Shown one piece after another: positions 44,403-52,577 of a DNA stretch of 64,000 bases (positions within the stretch are counted from its first letter, which is position 1; each line of letters begins with the position of its first letter). The stretch spans positions 7,192,001 to 7,256,000 of the forward strand of contig NZ_CP108776.1 in NCBI RefSeq assembly GCF_045207785.1, read 5' to 3'. The notes under the pieces were generated by a model, which did no database searches, had not been told where the DNA came from, and worked only from the letters and a program-made list of their open reading frames with translations. The DNA comes from Embleya sp045207785 (GTDB lineage Bacteria; Actinomycetota; Actinomycetes; Streptomycetales; Streptomycetaceae). The translations under genes and the position numbers were made by a program.

Positions 44403-45079
44403 ACGGGCACATTCGCTCGGCCGAAAGACGCGATCGGGGAGAGCGAACGCCCTCCCGCGACGGACGCGACACCACCGCACCCGGAGGAACCTCCGGGCGG
44501 TCAGGAACCAGTACACCGGGGGCGTTCGCCCCGATCGTCACGACGGGAAAACCCATGTTCGGTGCACTGCCCGGCTCGCCGGCTGCCCTGGTACGGAAGC
44601 ACGCGCCCGAAGTCTCGAAGTTCGCGGTCGTCGGGGGGATCGGCTACCTGGTCGATGTCGTCCTGTTCAACCTCCTGCGCTCGTTCGTCGGCATCCCCGC
44701 GCTCCCCGCGAAAGCCGTATCCCTCACGGTGGCAACGACGATCGCATTCGTCGGCAACCTCCGATGGACGTACGGGGAACGCACTCCGGCAACGGCAACG
44801 GCAACGGCAACGGCGCACGTGCGAGGGCAGTACCTGCTGTTCGTCGGCTGGAGTTGCGGAGGCATGGCGATCCAGATCGCCTGCCTGGCGTTGTCCCACC
44901 ACGTCTTCGGATTCGACAGCCTGCTCGCCGACAACATCTCCGGCAATGTGATCGGCATGGCGCTCGCGACCGTGTTTCGCTTCTGGGCCTACCGCACCCG
45001 GGTGTTCCGACCCACCGACGGCTCCTCGGACCCGAAGTCCTCGGCGGCCGCGGTCGATTCGGCCCCGCTGTGGCGGTGA
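44399..45079 (+). CDS. GtrA-family membrane protein
   Basis: 226 residues from the GTG in the preceding stop, or 174 from ATG 44555. The shorter form matches the family length better. The GtrA fold begins at FAVVGGIGYLVDVVLFNLL, with TIAFVGNLRWTYGER and FRFWAYRTRVF at the usual places, and four membrane helices. An Ala-Thr repeat (ATATATATA) comes from a GCAACG microsatellite at about 44790-44813. GtrA proteins flip or present polyprenyl-linked sugars. It overlaps the following large membrane gene by 4 bp (GTGA). Confidence 0.88.
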   Translation: MNGHIRSAERRDRGERTPSRDGRDTTAPGGTSGRSGTSTPGAFAPIVTTGKPMFGALPGSPAALVRKHAPEVSKFAVVGGIGYLVDVVLFNLLRSFVGIPALPAKAVSLTVATTIAFVGNLRWTYGERTPATATATATAHVRGQYLLFVGWSCGGMAIQIACLALSHHVFGFDSLLADNISGNVIGMALATVFRFWAYRTRVFRPTDGSSDPKSSAAAVDSAPLWR

Positions 45080-47157
45080 GCGTGCCGGGCGCCGCAGGGC
45101 TGGTGATCGCGCTGCTGGTCACGCTCGGCGGGTGTTGGCGCCTCGCATGCGCCACCACGGCCCGGGGATTGATCGACCTGGTGCTCGTCTGGTTGCTCCT
45201 GACGACGGCTCAACTGTCCGCGTTGACCCTGCTGATCGGTGGGCTCTTCCGGCAGTTGAACGCGGGCGCCCTGTTCACCGCCGCGATCATGCTCGCCGCG
45301 GTGGAGACATGGTTCACCCGCCGAGGCGGTGCCCGGACGGCCCGGCTCCGCGGTCCGGTCCGGGTGCGCTCGCAGATCCCGCGGCTGCGCCGGTCCCTGC
45401 GGCATCCGGCGGTGGTGGTGATCGCCGCGCTGGTGGCGGCGCAGTACTGCTGGCGGGCCGCGATGGGGACATTCCTGGGCCCCCTGGACTACGACGGCCT
45501 CTGGTATCACCTGCCGGGGCCGGCGATCTGGCTCCAGCAGGGATACGTCGGACACACGCCGCAGGTGCTGTGGGCCGACGTCTATCCCCAGGGACAGGAA
45601 CTGCTCACGGCGTTCAGCGGAGCGTTCCTGGGCACGGTTCGTCCCGGCTGGGCTTCCGGGCTGCCGTACCTCGCCATCGGAGCCGTCGCCACGGCCGGGC
45701 TCGCCCGGACGGCGGGAGCGCGCCGGGCCCACGCCGTGCTCGCCGGCCTGGGGCTGCTCGCGATCCCCGCGGTGTTCCTGGAGGCCTCGACGACCTACGT
45801 CGACTTCGGCGCGACGGCCACCATGCTGGCCGCTCTGCACCTGGTGCTTGCCATGGGGCCGACCCTCGCGGTCGCGGTCGAACGAGGCGAGGACCCCGCT
45901 CCGCACCTGCGCCGCCGGCTCGTGCCGATCGGGATCGCGCTGGGCCTGGGCATCGGGGTGAAGTCCTCGAATCTCCTGACCGTCGCGATGGTCGTCGTCC
46001 TCGTAGTGGTGCAGACGTGGCGGGCCGTGCTCGCGGGACACCGCGGGACGACGCCCCCGATCGCACGCGCTTCCCGGTGGCGCCGCGACGGTGCCGCAAC
46101 GGTTCGGCTCGCGCTGCCGAACCTGGCGCTCATGGGCGTGCCGGTGCTGTCACTGGGGGGCTACTGGTACATCCGCACCTGGGTCGCGTACGGGAACCCG
46201 TTCTACCCGTTCACCATGTTCGGGTTCCCGGGCAAGGGCTCCGTGCACGACCTGATCATCACCACCACCATGGCGCCACAGGTCATCGGGCAGAGCAAGC
46301 TCACCGCGACGTGGCAATCGTGGCTCCTGGATCGCGAACGCCTGGCCTACACCCACGACCAACAGCCGGGAGGCTTCGGCCTCCAGTGGATCTACGTCCT
46401 GCTCCCGATCGTGATCGTCGCCGTCGGACTGTTCGTGTTCCGGCGCCGATTCGACCTGCTGTGGGGTCTGCTGCTCCCGGTGGTCATCTGGGGAGTGGCA
46501 TCCCCGGCGCCGTGGTGGGCGCGCTACCAGTTGGTCCTCCCGGCATTGGGCTGTGTGTGCCTTGCGGCCGTCCTCTCCGCCGTCGCCGAACGGCCGCGAT
46601 CCTCGCGCGGATTTCGCCCGGCGGCCGAACCGCTGCTGCGGCGCGCCGTCTCGGGACTCCTCGCGGGCGCGTTCGTGGTGACCACGGCGACATCCATGTG
46701 GTGGGCGACCCAGCCGTCCAACACCTGGACGAACAAGGGCGGATGGTGGCATCGGGCCGACGTCCGCGAGACCGTGGAACTGATGCGCGATCCGGACCGG
46801 GACCGCAACCTCATGCCGGCCCTGGCGTATGCGGGCGTGCAACGCGTCCCGCACGGCGAAACCATCGCCTTCACCGCGAACACCCGGCAGCACTTCTTCC
46901 TGCTGCTCATGGGTGAGCGCGGTCAACGGCGCATCACCGGCCTCGGCGAGCCACGCGACCTCCACGACCTCACCCGGCGCCTCCGGGCCTCGGGAGCCCG
47001 ATACGTGATGCTGTCGGCAACCGGCCCGGACCAGGCCCTGCTGGCGGCCGTGTCGCGGGACCGCGCGCACTACCGCCCGGTCGTGCAGGGCGACGGCGCA
47101 CTCGGCAGGGCCGGGGACCAACCCGGTGCGGAACTCTTCGAGACGGGAGACTTCTGA
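45076..47157 (+). CDS. Large polytopic membrane protein, glycosyltransferase (GT-C)-like
   Basis: 693 residues from the GTG in the GtrA stop. At least ten hydrophobic helices span 1-550. The extracytoplasmic loop after the second group reads FLGPLDYDGLWYHLPGPAIWLQQ, where DYDGLWYH may be the acidic catalytic loop of GT-C enzymes. PFYPFTMFGFPGKG and the repeated WYIRTWVAYGNP are typical of ArnT/PMT-like and DUF2029 proteins. A soluble C-terminal part (about 560-693) resembles the periplasmic end of such enzymes. It probably transfers a lipid-linked sugar supplied via the GtrA protein. Inference only. Confidence 0.8.
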   Translation: MSVPGAAGLVIALLVTLGGCWRLACATTARGLIDLVLVWLLLTTAQLSALTLLIGGLFRQLNAGALFTAAIMLAAVETWFTRRGGARTARLRGPVRVRSQIPRLRRSLRHPAVVVIAALVAAQYCWRAAMGTFLGPLDYDGLWYHLPGPAIWLQQGYVGHTPQVLWADVYPQGQELLTAFSGAFLGTVRPGWASGLPYLAIGAVATAGLARTAGARRAHAVLAGLGLLAIPAVFLEASTTYVDFGATATMLAALHLVLAMGPTLAVAVERGEDPAPHLRRRLVPIGIALGLGIGVKSSNLLTVAMVVVLVVVQTWRAVLAGHRGTTPPIARASRWRRDGAATVRLALPNLALMGVPVLSLGGYWYIRTWVAYGNPFYPFTMFGFPGKGSVHDLIITTTMAPQVIGQSKLTATWQSWLLDRERLAYTHDQQPGGFGLQWIYVLLPIVIVAVGLFVFRRRFDLLWGLLLPVVIWGVASPAPWWARYQLVLPALGCVCLAAVLSAVAERPRSSRGFRPAAEPLLRRAVSGLLAGAFVVTTATSMWWATQPSNTWTNKGGWWHRADVRETVELMRDPDRDRNLMPALAYAGVQRVPHGETIAFTANTRQHFFLLLMGERGQRRITGLGEPRDLHDLTRRLRASGARYVMLSATGPDQALLAAVSRDRAHYRPVVQGDGALGRAGDQPGAELFETGDF

Positions 47158-47873
47158 CCCCGCCGGCCGGCCGCCCCGGACAACTCCCCACCGATCGAGC
47201 GACACGAACGCCTCAGCACCGACTCCGCCCGTGCCTGGTGGCTTCTCGGCAAACCCGAAATCCCGAACCGTCGCCGGGTGGGGCGAACCGCAGGGCCGGT
47301 CGTGATGCGTCGGCGGGAAGGTCTGTGTGGCAACACTCCCCGGGTTCACCGGCCGCCCGGTCCGAGCCAACGTCGCTCCGGTTGCCTACGGCTCGAGGTG
47401 GTGGTCGATCCGATTCGGGCGCAAGCGGGAGTGGTTCGTGCGTTCGGTGTTCGATCAGGGTGTGAACGGGTTCGATGGGGAGCCGAATTCGACTATTGCT
47501 CGGATACCGTCCGCATTCGGGCCGGTGAAACGAGAACGTGTTGCCGATTGTGTGATCGGTCGAAGATTTTGCGTGACCGACTTGGACAGACGGCGCTTTC
47601 CGAACGAAGTACCGAGCAAGGGTGCTCACGCCCGGCGACGCCTCGAGCGCAGCCGCTGAGTGCCGGGGGTCGGTCGGACGATGGGAAAGGAAGTGTGTTG
47701 AGCGACATGCTCGGGTCGAGTGTCAAGCAGGTGTGGGGGACCATAGGCCGGTCCGTCGTCGCGTTCCACGTGCCCCTCGGGTGTACGGGCGGTGACGTGA
47801 TCGCGTGCGGGCGCTTTCGCGATCACGGCGAGGGGGACGTGCCGTGGCGGACGCCGACGAGGAACGGCCGCCG
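47158..47873. other. Intergenic region, no gene supported
   Basis: About 715 bp. A frame starting near 47697 could encode a short peptide, SDMLGSSVKQVWGTIG and onward, but it has no family match. No hairpin or operator was found. Confidence 0.4.
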
Positions 47874-48752
47874 ATGAACGATCACCCCGAGCAAGCCGTC
47901 GAGGTCGACCTGACGAATCGCCTCCCGCAGGACTACGTGGCGTTCTGCCGCAGGGTGGAACCGCTTCTGGCGCGGTACGCCTTGGAGTACGGCGAAACCA
48001 CCGCGGAGGCGGGCGGCATCGTCACCGGCGTCCTGGCGGACCTGTTCCACGACTGGGCCCTGATCGCGCCCACCGTCCGAGCCGAGCGCACGTTCCACAT
48101 GCTGTGCGCGAGCCTTGCGGAGCGTCGCTCCCGGCGACGGGCGACGAGCCGGGCACCGGGCGCCCGCTCCCGGCCGGATGAGACCCCCGTCGGCGCCCCC
48201 GAGGACTTCGTGGTGTTCTGGGGCGCGAACAAACGGGACCTGACGCGGTACGCCCGCAAGTTCCTGCGTTCCGACCGTGACGCCGAAGAGGTGGCGTCCG
48301 ACGCGTTGTTCGAGCTCTATCGATGCTGGGACGCTCGCGGACGGGAGACGCCGCACGCGGTCGTCTACCGGATCGTCAAGAGCCGCGCGGTCGATCGACT
48401 GCGACGCCGCGGACGCACGGTCGAGGAGATTCCCACCGACTTCGCCGCCCCCGACATGCGGGAGGTCGTCTCCACCACACCCACCCTCGACGATCCGGGC
48501 GACACCGTTCCCGACCGCGAGATCTTCGAGCAGGCCGTCGAGGGCATGCCCGAAAGAAGAGCCGCCTGCGTTCGGCTGCATCTTCAGATGCGGCTGCCCC
48601 TCCAAGACGTCTCCGTCCTCTTGGGAGTGAGCATGTCCACCGTCCGCACCCACATCCACATCGCGCGCCAGGAACTCCGTCGGGCCCTGCGCCCTCGGAC
48701 GCCGAAACCGACCCGGGCCACAAGGGTTGCCGCCCGGAAAGGGAACGCATGA
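47874..48752 (+). CDS. Sigma-like protein with two sigma-2-type segments and one sigma-4
   Basis: 292 residues. Residues about 18-90 (DYVAFCRRVEPLLARYALEYG, LADLFHDWALI, AERTFHMLCASLAERRSRRR) align by eye with residues about 120-190 (DFVVFWGANKRDLTRYARKFL, ALFELYRCWDA, HAVVYRIVKSRAVDRLRRRG). The second is a normal ECF region 2; the first looks like a degenerate duplicate. Region 4 follows at about 230-275 (MPERRAACVRLHLQMRLPLQ, VLLGVSMSTVRTHIHIARQE). The start at 47874 was chosen; GTG 47847 is possible. It overlaps the next gene (ATGA), in an operon with a STAS protein. Confidence 0.82.
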   Translation: MNDHPEQAVEVDLTNRLPQDYVAFCRRVEPLLARYALEYGETTAEAGGIVTGVLADLFHDWALIAPTVRAERTFHMLCASLAERRSRRRATSRAPGARSRPDETPVGAPEDFVVFWGANKRDLTRYARKFLRSDRDAEEVASDALFELYRCWDARGRETPHAVVYRIVKSRAVDRLRRRGRTVEEIPTDFAAPDMREVVSTTPTLDDPGDTVPDREIFEQAVEGMPERRAACVRLHLQMRLPLQDVSVLLGVSMSTVRTHIHIARQELRRALRPRTPKPTRATRVAARKGNA

Positions 48753-49453
48753 GCCGCCAGGGTCCCCTCGAGCGGGTGCTGCGGGAGCGTCGACGCGTCA
48801 TGGACCATGCCTTCGCGCCCCATGACACCGACGCGGCCATGCGGCGGTTGACGTCTCGCATCGTCCAAGAGGAACTCCTGGCCGACCTCGCCGCGCCCGG
48901 CCGCGAACGGCCCTCACGGATGGCCGCCTTCGCCGACGCCCACGCCGCCCAGCTGTGCGCCGCGGCGACTCTCGAACACGTTTGCCGCGCGGTCGTCTCC
49001 GGGCCCGCCACCCGCGGGATCCTCGAGGATTTCGTGAAGCTCCCCATGCCGGCAGGCGCCTTCGTGTTCGCGTGTCTGCTGTACCTGGCGGGCCGCCCCG
49101 ACGGGGCGGTGTTCTGGTGGCAGTACGCCGCGGGCGGGGAGGAGGCCGGGGCCGTGCGCTGCCTGATCCTCTTCAACCACGTCGAGGGCGAGCCCGGGAT
49201 CGCCGCCCACTGGCTTCGCTTCCACGACAGCCCGGCGTTGCCCGCCACCCCGGCGACGATCGACGACGACGCGACGTCGGCGGCCCGGGCCGATGTCGGC
49301 ATCGAGATCGTCGAACATCCGGAGTTCGGGGAGATCTGCCTGCCCAACATGGCTCGGGCCGAATCCGGCATCGAGGTCGTCGAGCACCCGGAACTGGGCG
49401 AGATCTGCGTTCCGATGGTCCGACTCCCGCGCCTGCTGTGTCCGAGCACGTGA
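48749..49453 (+). CDS. Unknown protein coupled to the sigma-like gene
   Basis: 234 residues. The middle (about 85-155) is Ala-rich and helical (MPAGAFVFACLLYLAGRPDGAVFWWQYAAGGEEAGAVRCL as a region), with a sense of tetratricopeptide-like pairing (AGAFVFACLLYLAGR, AGAVRCLILFNHVEG). The end has a near-perfect duplication: GIEIVEHPEFGEICLP and GIEVVEHPELGEICVP. No membrane segment. The C-terminal hairpins could bind the STAS partner. Start overlaps the upstream stop; its own stop overlaps the next start. Confidence 0.75.
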   Translation: MSRQGPLERVLRERRRVMDHAFAPHDTDAAMRRLTSRIVQEELLADLAAPGRERPSRMAAFADAHAAQLCAAATLEHVCRAVVSGPATRGILEDFVKLPMPAGAFVFACLLYLAGRPDGAVFWWQYAAGGEEAGAVRCLILFNHVEGEPGIAAHWLRFHDSPALPATPATIDDDATSAARADVGIEIVEHPEFGEICLPNMARAESGIEVVEHPELGEICVPMVRLPRLLCPST

Positions 49454-49893
49454 GCGGCGCGTGCGGCGAACGCCGACGGCGGATCCGCCGGGCCTGCCCC
49501 GCCCCGACGGGTGGAGGACCGGCGGGTCGGCGCCGCCGCGTGCCGCGTGGCGCGCGCGGGACCGTCGGCGAACGGCCGCCGGCTTCGACGAGGGCCCTCG
49601 GCGGACGGGTCGTGGTGACCCTGCGCGGCGAGATCGACATCGCCAACATCTCACCGGTGGAGCACGAACTCGCACGCCTGGAGGACGTTCACGTCGGCGA
49701 CGTGTACGTCGACCTGCGCGCGGTCACCTTCCTCGACGTCCGCGCCGTCAACGCGCTCGAACGCGCACGCGAACACGCGAACCGCCGCGGAACCCGCATG
49801 CGCCTGGTGTGCCGGCGGCCGTTCACGCTACGGCTGCTCGGGATGGTCGGCGGGTTCGCCATCGTCGGCGAATTGCCGCGACCCGCCGATTGA
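49450..49893 (+). CDS. STAS-domain protein (anti-anti-sigma-like)
   Basis: 147 residues from the GTG in the preceding stop. The first 45 are basic and low complexity, so translation may also start later. The STAS domain reads GGRVVVTLRGEIDIANISPVEHELA in general, then VGDVYVDLRAVTFLDVRAVNALERARE. The phosphorylatable Ser/Thr normally found in the FxDSSG position is FLDVRAV here, so the usual Ser is missing. This suggests it is not switched by phosphorylation like SpoIIAA. Third gene of the sigma operon. Confidence 0.82.
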   Translation: MSGACGERRRRIRRACPAPTGGGPAGRRRRVPRGARGTVGERPPASTRALGGRVVVTLRGEIDIANISPVEHELARLEDVHVGDVYVDLRAVTFLDVRAVNALERAREHANRRGTRMRLVCRRPFTLRLLGMVGGFAIVGELPRPAD

Positions 49894-50003
49894 CGCGTGC
49901 CGAGCCCGGCCCGGCGGCTGCGCCGCCGCGTCGGGCCGCCGCCGGAGAATCGCACGATCGATCACAAATCCTCTCGTCGCGGTTCGGCGACGCCACACCT
50001 CTG

Positions 50004-50028
50004 CGGGCCCCCACAGCTGTGGGGCCCG
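50004..50028. terminator. Hairpin between the STAS gene and a small peptide gene
   Basis: CGGGCCCCCACAG and CTGTGGGGCCCG are complementary apart from one bulged C, with no loop. It lies 110 bp after the STAS stop and 35 bp before the next ATG. It could be a terminator or a cruciform/operator. Confidence 0.45.
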
Positions 50029-50062
50029 TAACCCGACGGGCCTCCTCACCCAAGGAGGATCG

Positions 50063-50221
50063 ATGGGGCAGGAAAGCGATGACTCCCCGGAGTCGCCGCG
50101 TCGATGGACGGCGGTCCGCTCCGCAGGCTACGTGCGCAGGTGGGTCCCGGTACTGGCGACCGTCATCACGACGGGAATCGCGGTATACGGGGCCGTAACC
50201 GGCCACGGGCCCAGCCAATAG
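50063..50221 (+). CDS. 52-residue single-pass membrane peptide
   Basis: A strong ribosome site (AAGGAGG, 7 bp before) and an ATG start a 52-residue protein. The N-terminal half is hydrophilic (GQESDDSPESPRRWTAVRS) and followed by one membrane helix (VPVLATVITTGIAVYGAVTG). A rho-independent-type terminator follows 28 bp after the stop. The transcription unit is short and independent. Function unknown; size and topology fit a small stress or regulatory membrane peptide. Confidence 0.6.
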   Translation: MGQESDDSPESPRRWTAVRSAGYVRRWVPVLATVITTGIAVYGAVTGHGPSQ

Positions 50222-50248
50222 CGGCCGGGCCCGTCCAAGCGAAAAGCA

Positions 50249-50303
50249 AGAGGCTCCACCCGGTACTTCGGTTGGCGAGTCGATCCGGGTGGGGCCTCTT
50301 TTT
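50249..50303 (+). terminator. Rho-independent terminator after the small peptide gene
   Basis: AGAGGCTCCACCCGG (50249-50263) pairs with CCGGGTGGGGCCTCT (50285-50299) with a single G-U, and a T5 run follows. The 21-nt loop is long. One of the few terminators here with a T-run. Confidence 0.85.
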
Positions 50304-50364
50304 GCACGTCCGCAAACCCGCTCCTGCGAGTCCCCGACGCATCACCCCGCCCCGTCCCCGTCAT

Positions 50365-50409
50365 AAGCAACTCGGGTTGACTATCTTCATTAGTCAACTA
50401 CAGTTGCTT
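50365..50409 (+). promoter_or_regulatory. Nested palindromic promoter/operator before the HTH/Clp-N pair
   Basis: AAGCAACT and AGTTGCTT form the outer arms. GTTGACTA and TAGTCAAC form the inner arms, in an 8-3-8-7-8-3-8 layout that is fully symmetric in its arms. TTGACT (50377-50382) and TACAGT (50399-50404), 16 bp apart, look like -35 and -10 boxes. The ATG follows 2 bp after the palindrome at 50412, so the mRNA is probably leaderless. The HTH protein is the natural candidate to bind here. Confidence 0.7.
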
Positions 50410-50411
50410 GT

Positions 50412-50657
50412 ATGTCCGCCGCCAAGAATCCCCTTCCTCAAGAGGCCGCTGACAGCCTGGCGGCTGTCGTGGCGTTGCGGCGCCTTGCCGATCAACTGGA
50501 GGACGCCGCTGTCGAGCAGGCCATGCGAGCGGGCTGGAGCTGGCCGCAGGTCTCCGAGGCGCTCGGTGTCACCCGCCAAGCCGTCCACAAGAAGCACGCC
50601 AAGCGGCTCATCGCCGCCGGAGTCAAGCTGAGGAGACGCGGCGATGAGCGCGTTTGA
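50412..50657 (+). CDS. Small HTH protein paired with a Clp-N protein
   Basis: 81 residues. Helix-turn-helix at about 40-65: AMRAGWSWPQVSEALGVTRQ then AVHKKHAKRL. There is no other domain. It is probably an autoregulator binding the nested palindrome at its own start. The next gene begins 14 bp before its stop, so the two proteins are translationally coupled. Such HTH/Clp-N pairs recur in actinomycetes, but to my knowledge have no defined role. Confidence 0.85.
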   Translation: MSAAKNPLPQEAADSLAAVVALRRLADQLEDAAVEQAMRAGWSWPQVSEALGVTRQAVHKKHAKRLIAAGVKLRRRGDERV

Positions 50658-51120
50658 CAAGTACCTGCACGCGGTCATCGTGCGGGCGACGCACGAAGCC
50701 CACGAGGACGGGTCGGCGACGATCGACGCGCACCATCTCCTGTTGTCGATCGCCGCGGATCAGGGGTCGATCGCACACCAGGTCCTGGCCTCGGCCGGGC
50801 TCGATCGCACTGCCGTCCGCGAGGCACTGGATCGAGAGTTCGAGCACAGCCTGAGCATGATCGGAGTGTCTCCGGCCGGCTACGACCTTCCCAGGCCGAG
50901 CCACGCCGTCGAGCAGCCCAAGATGGGTGCGTCCGCCAGACTCGCACTGGAGCGGAGCTTCGCCTTGGCCCGCAAGAAGGACCTGCGGTCGGCGCATCTG
51001 CTGCTCGGGATCCTGCAGGCTCAAATCGGCACCGTGCCACGCGCTCTCGCCTTGGCCGGTGTCGATCAGGCCGAACTGGCGGACCGCGTACGGCAGACGC
51101 TCGACAGCCGGGATCAGTGA
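50644..51120 (+). CDS. Stand-alone Clp N-terminal repeat protein
   Basis: 158 residues made of two Clp-N repeats (FDKYLHAVIVRATHEAHEDG to TAVREAL, and ASARLALERSFALARKKDLR to LADRVRQTL, with ATIDAHHLLLSIAAD and LRSAHLLLGILQAQ as core helices). No AAA ATPase domain follows, unlike ClpA/ClpC. The protein may bind substrates or adaptor proteins and compete with ClpC. Coupled to the HTH gene. A second Clp-related locus (clpP/popR) is 14 kb away. Confidence 0.88.
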   Translation: MSAFDKYLHAVIVRATHEAHEDGSATIDAHHLLLSIAADQGSIAHQVLASAGLDRTAVREALDREFEHSLSMIGVSPAGYDLPRPSHAVEQPKMGASARLALERSFALARKKDLRSAHLLLGILQAQIGTVPRALALAGVDQAELADRVRQTLDSRDQ

Positions 51121-51348
51121 CCGGCGGAACCAGCCGACACGGTCGAATTCGCCCGCGGCCGTGCCCTGGCCGGGATGTGCAGAGGGTCCTGTAGGCGTGC
51201 GCGACGGATCGCCTGTGCGCCTGCCCCGAGGCCGTGGCCCCGAGGCTGTGAGTCTCGAGCCTGTGGTGAGAGCCGGTGGGCCAATGAATCACGCTGTGGA
51301 GAGGGGCCGGGCGGCCGTCTTCGAGTCACGCACGACAAGGAGAATCAC

Positions 51349-52509
51349 ATGCACCGACACACCGCTCATACGGACGGCGGCCGACCGGGCGCCGAACCAG
51401 CCAAGGCCGCGGGCGCCGTATCCGAGTCCGCGCCGGGTTCAGGGGCCGAGGACTACGAGGCGATCCAGCCCTTGCTTCGGCAAGCCGTGACTCGAGGCGG
51501 CCTTCCCGGCATTCTTGCCGAGGTCCGCGACGGCGACCGGCAGTGGTTCGGGACCGCAGGAGTGGCCGACACCCGAACCGGCCGCAAGCGCTCACAGCAG
51601 GACCGGTTCCGCATCGGCAGCATCACCAAGACGTTCGTGGCCACCGTCGTGCTGCAACTGGCGGCCGAAGGCAGGCTCGGCCTGGATGACACCGCGGAAC
51701 AGTGGCTGCCCGGCGTGGTCCAAGGCCACCACCACGACGGTGCCGGGGTGAACATCAGGATGCTGCTCAACCACACCAGCGGGATCTTCAACTACACCGA
51801 TGACCAGGAAGCACTGAACCGCCACGAGACACACACCCCCGAGTCACTGGTGCGGATAGCCGTATCGCACCCGCCCAACTTCACACCGGGTTCGGGCTGG
51901 GCGTACTCCAACACCAACTACGTCCTCGCAGGCATGCTCATCGAACGGGCCACCGGCCGCACGCTTGCCGAGCAAATCACCGAGCGGATCGCCCGCCCAC
52001 TCGGCCTGACCGGCACATACCTGCCGCACGGCAGCGACCCTACGATCCACGGGCCACACTCCCGGCACTACACCAAGCTCTTCCGGACCGACCCCGGCGC
52101 GCCGGTCCACGACGCGACCGAGCTCGACTCATCCATGTTCTGGGCAGCCGGCGGCATGATCTCCACCGCCGGGGACCTCAACCGGTTCTTCGCCGCCCTG
52201 CTGGGGGGCCGGATACTGGCACCGGACCGACAACGCGACATGTTCACCACCGTGCCCACCCGCGACTGGATCTCCGACTCCGCCTACGGCCTCGGCGTTT
52301 CCTCGGTGAGACTGCCCTGCGGGGAAACGGTCTGGGGCATGGGGGGTGCGCTCTTCGGATCGTGGTCCTACGCCTACGGCGCTCGCGATGGCGAACAGAT
52401 GGTCACCACCAACGTCAACGGCGACTGGAGCGACGGAGGGTGGGACGACCCCATCGGTATCTTCACCGATCTACTCCAGGCAAAGTTCGGCCGCCGGAGC
52501 GGTACCTGA
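51349..52509 (+). CDS. Serine hydrolase, beta-lactamase/DD-peptidase-like fold
   Basis: 386 residues from ATG 51349 after ACAAGGAG. The catalytic SxxK motif is in FRIGSITKTFVATVV (about 84), the Tyr-Ser-Asn motif in GWAYSNTNYVLAG (about 184). In the third motif, where class C-like enzymes show HxG or KTG, it reads VWGMGGALFGSW, so the His is replaced by Met. No signal peptide is visible from this start, although family members are usually exported. The gene may be an intact but altered esterase/peptidase. It follows the Clp-N gene after 228 bp. Confidence 0.85.
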   Translation: MHRHTAHTDGGRPGAEPAKAAGAVSESAPGSGAEDYEAIQPLLRQAVTRGGLPGILAEVRDGDRQWFGTAGVADTRTGRKRSQQDRFRIGSITKTFVATVVLQLAAEGRLGLDDTAEQWLPGVVQGHHHDGAGVNIRMLLNHTSGIFNYTDDQEALNRHETHTPESLVRIAVSHPPNFTPGSGWAYSNTNYVLAGMLIERATGRTLAEQITERIARPLGLTGTYLPHGSDPTIHGPHSRHYTKLFRTDPGAPVHDATELDSSMFWAAGGMISTAGDLNRFFAALLGGRILAPDRQRDMFTTVPTRDWISDSAYGLGVSSVRLPCGETVWGMGGALFGSWSYAYGARDGEQMVTTNVNGDWSDGGWDDPIGIFTDLLQAKFGRRSGT

Positions 52510-52577
52510 ACAGGCCACGGCCTCAGCCCGGCCGCCCTCTTACCCGAGAGTTCGCGGTGGAAGACAACGCACGGGCC

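Noticed and set aside
42932..45079. A 715-codon frame ending in GtrA
   Set aside because: Its first two thirds overlap the membrane gene at 43071 in another frame and are Arg-rich; GtrA starts at 44399 or 44555.
47278..47877. A 199-codon frame before the sigma-like gene
   Set aside because: Codon bias is poor, there is no domain, and it ends in the sigma leader.
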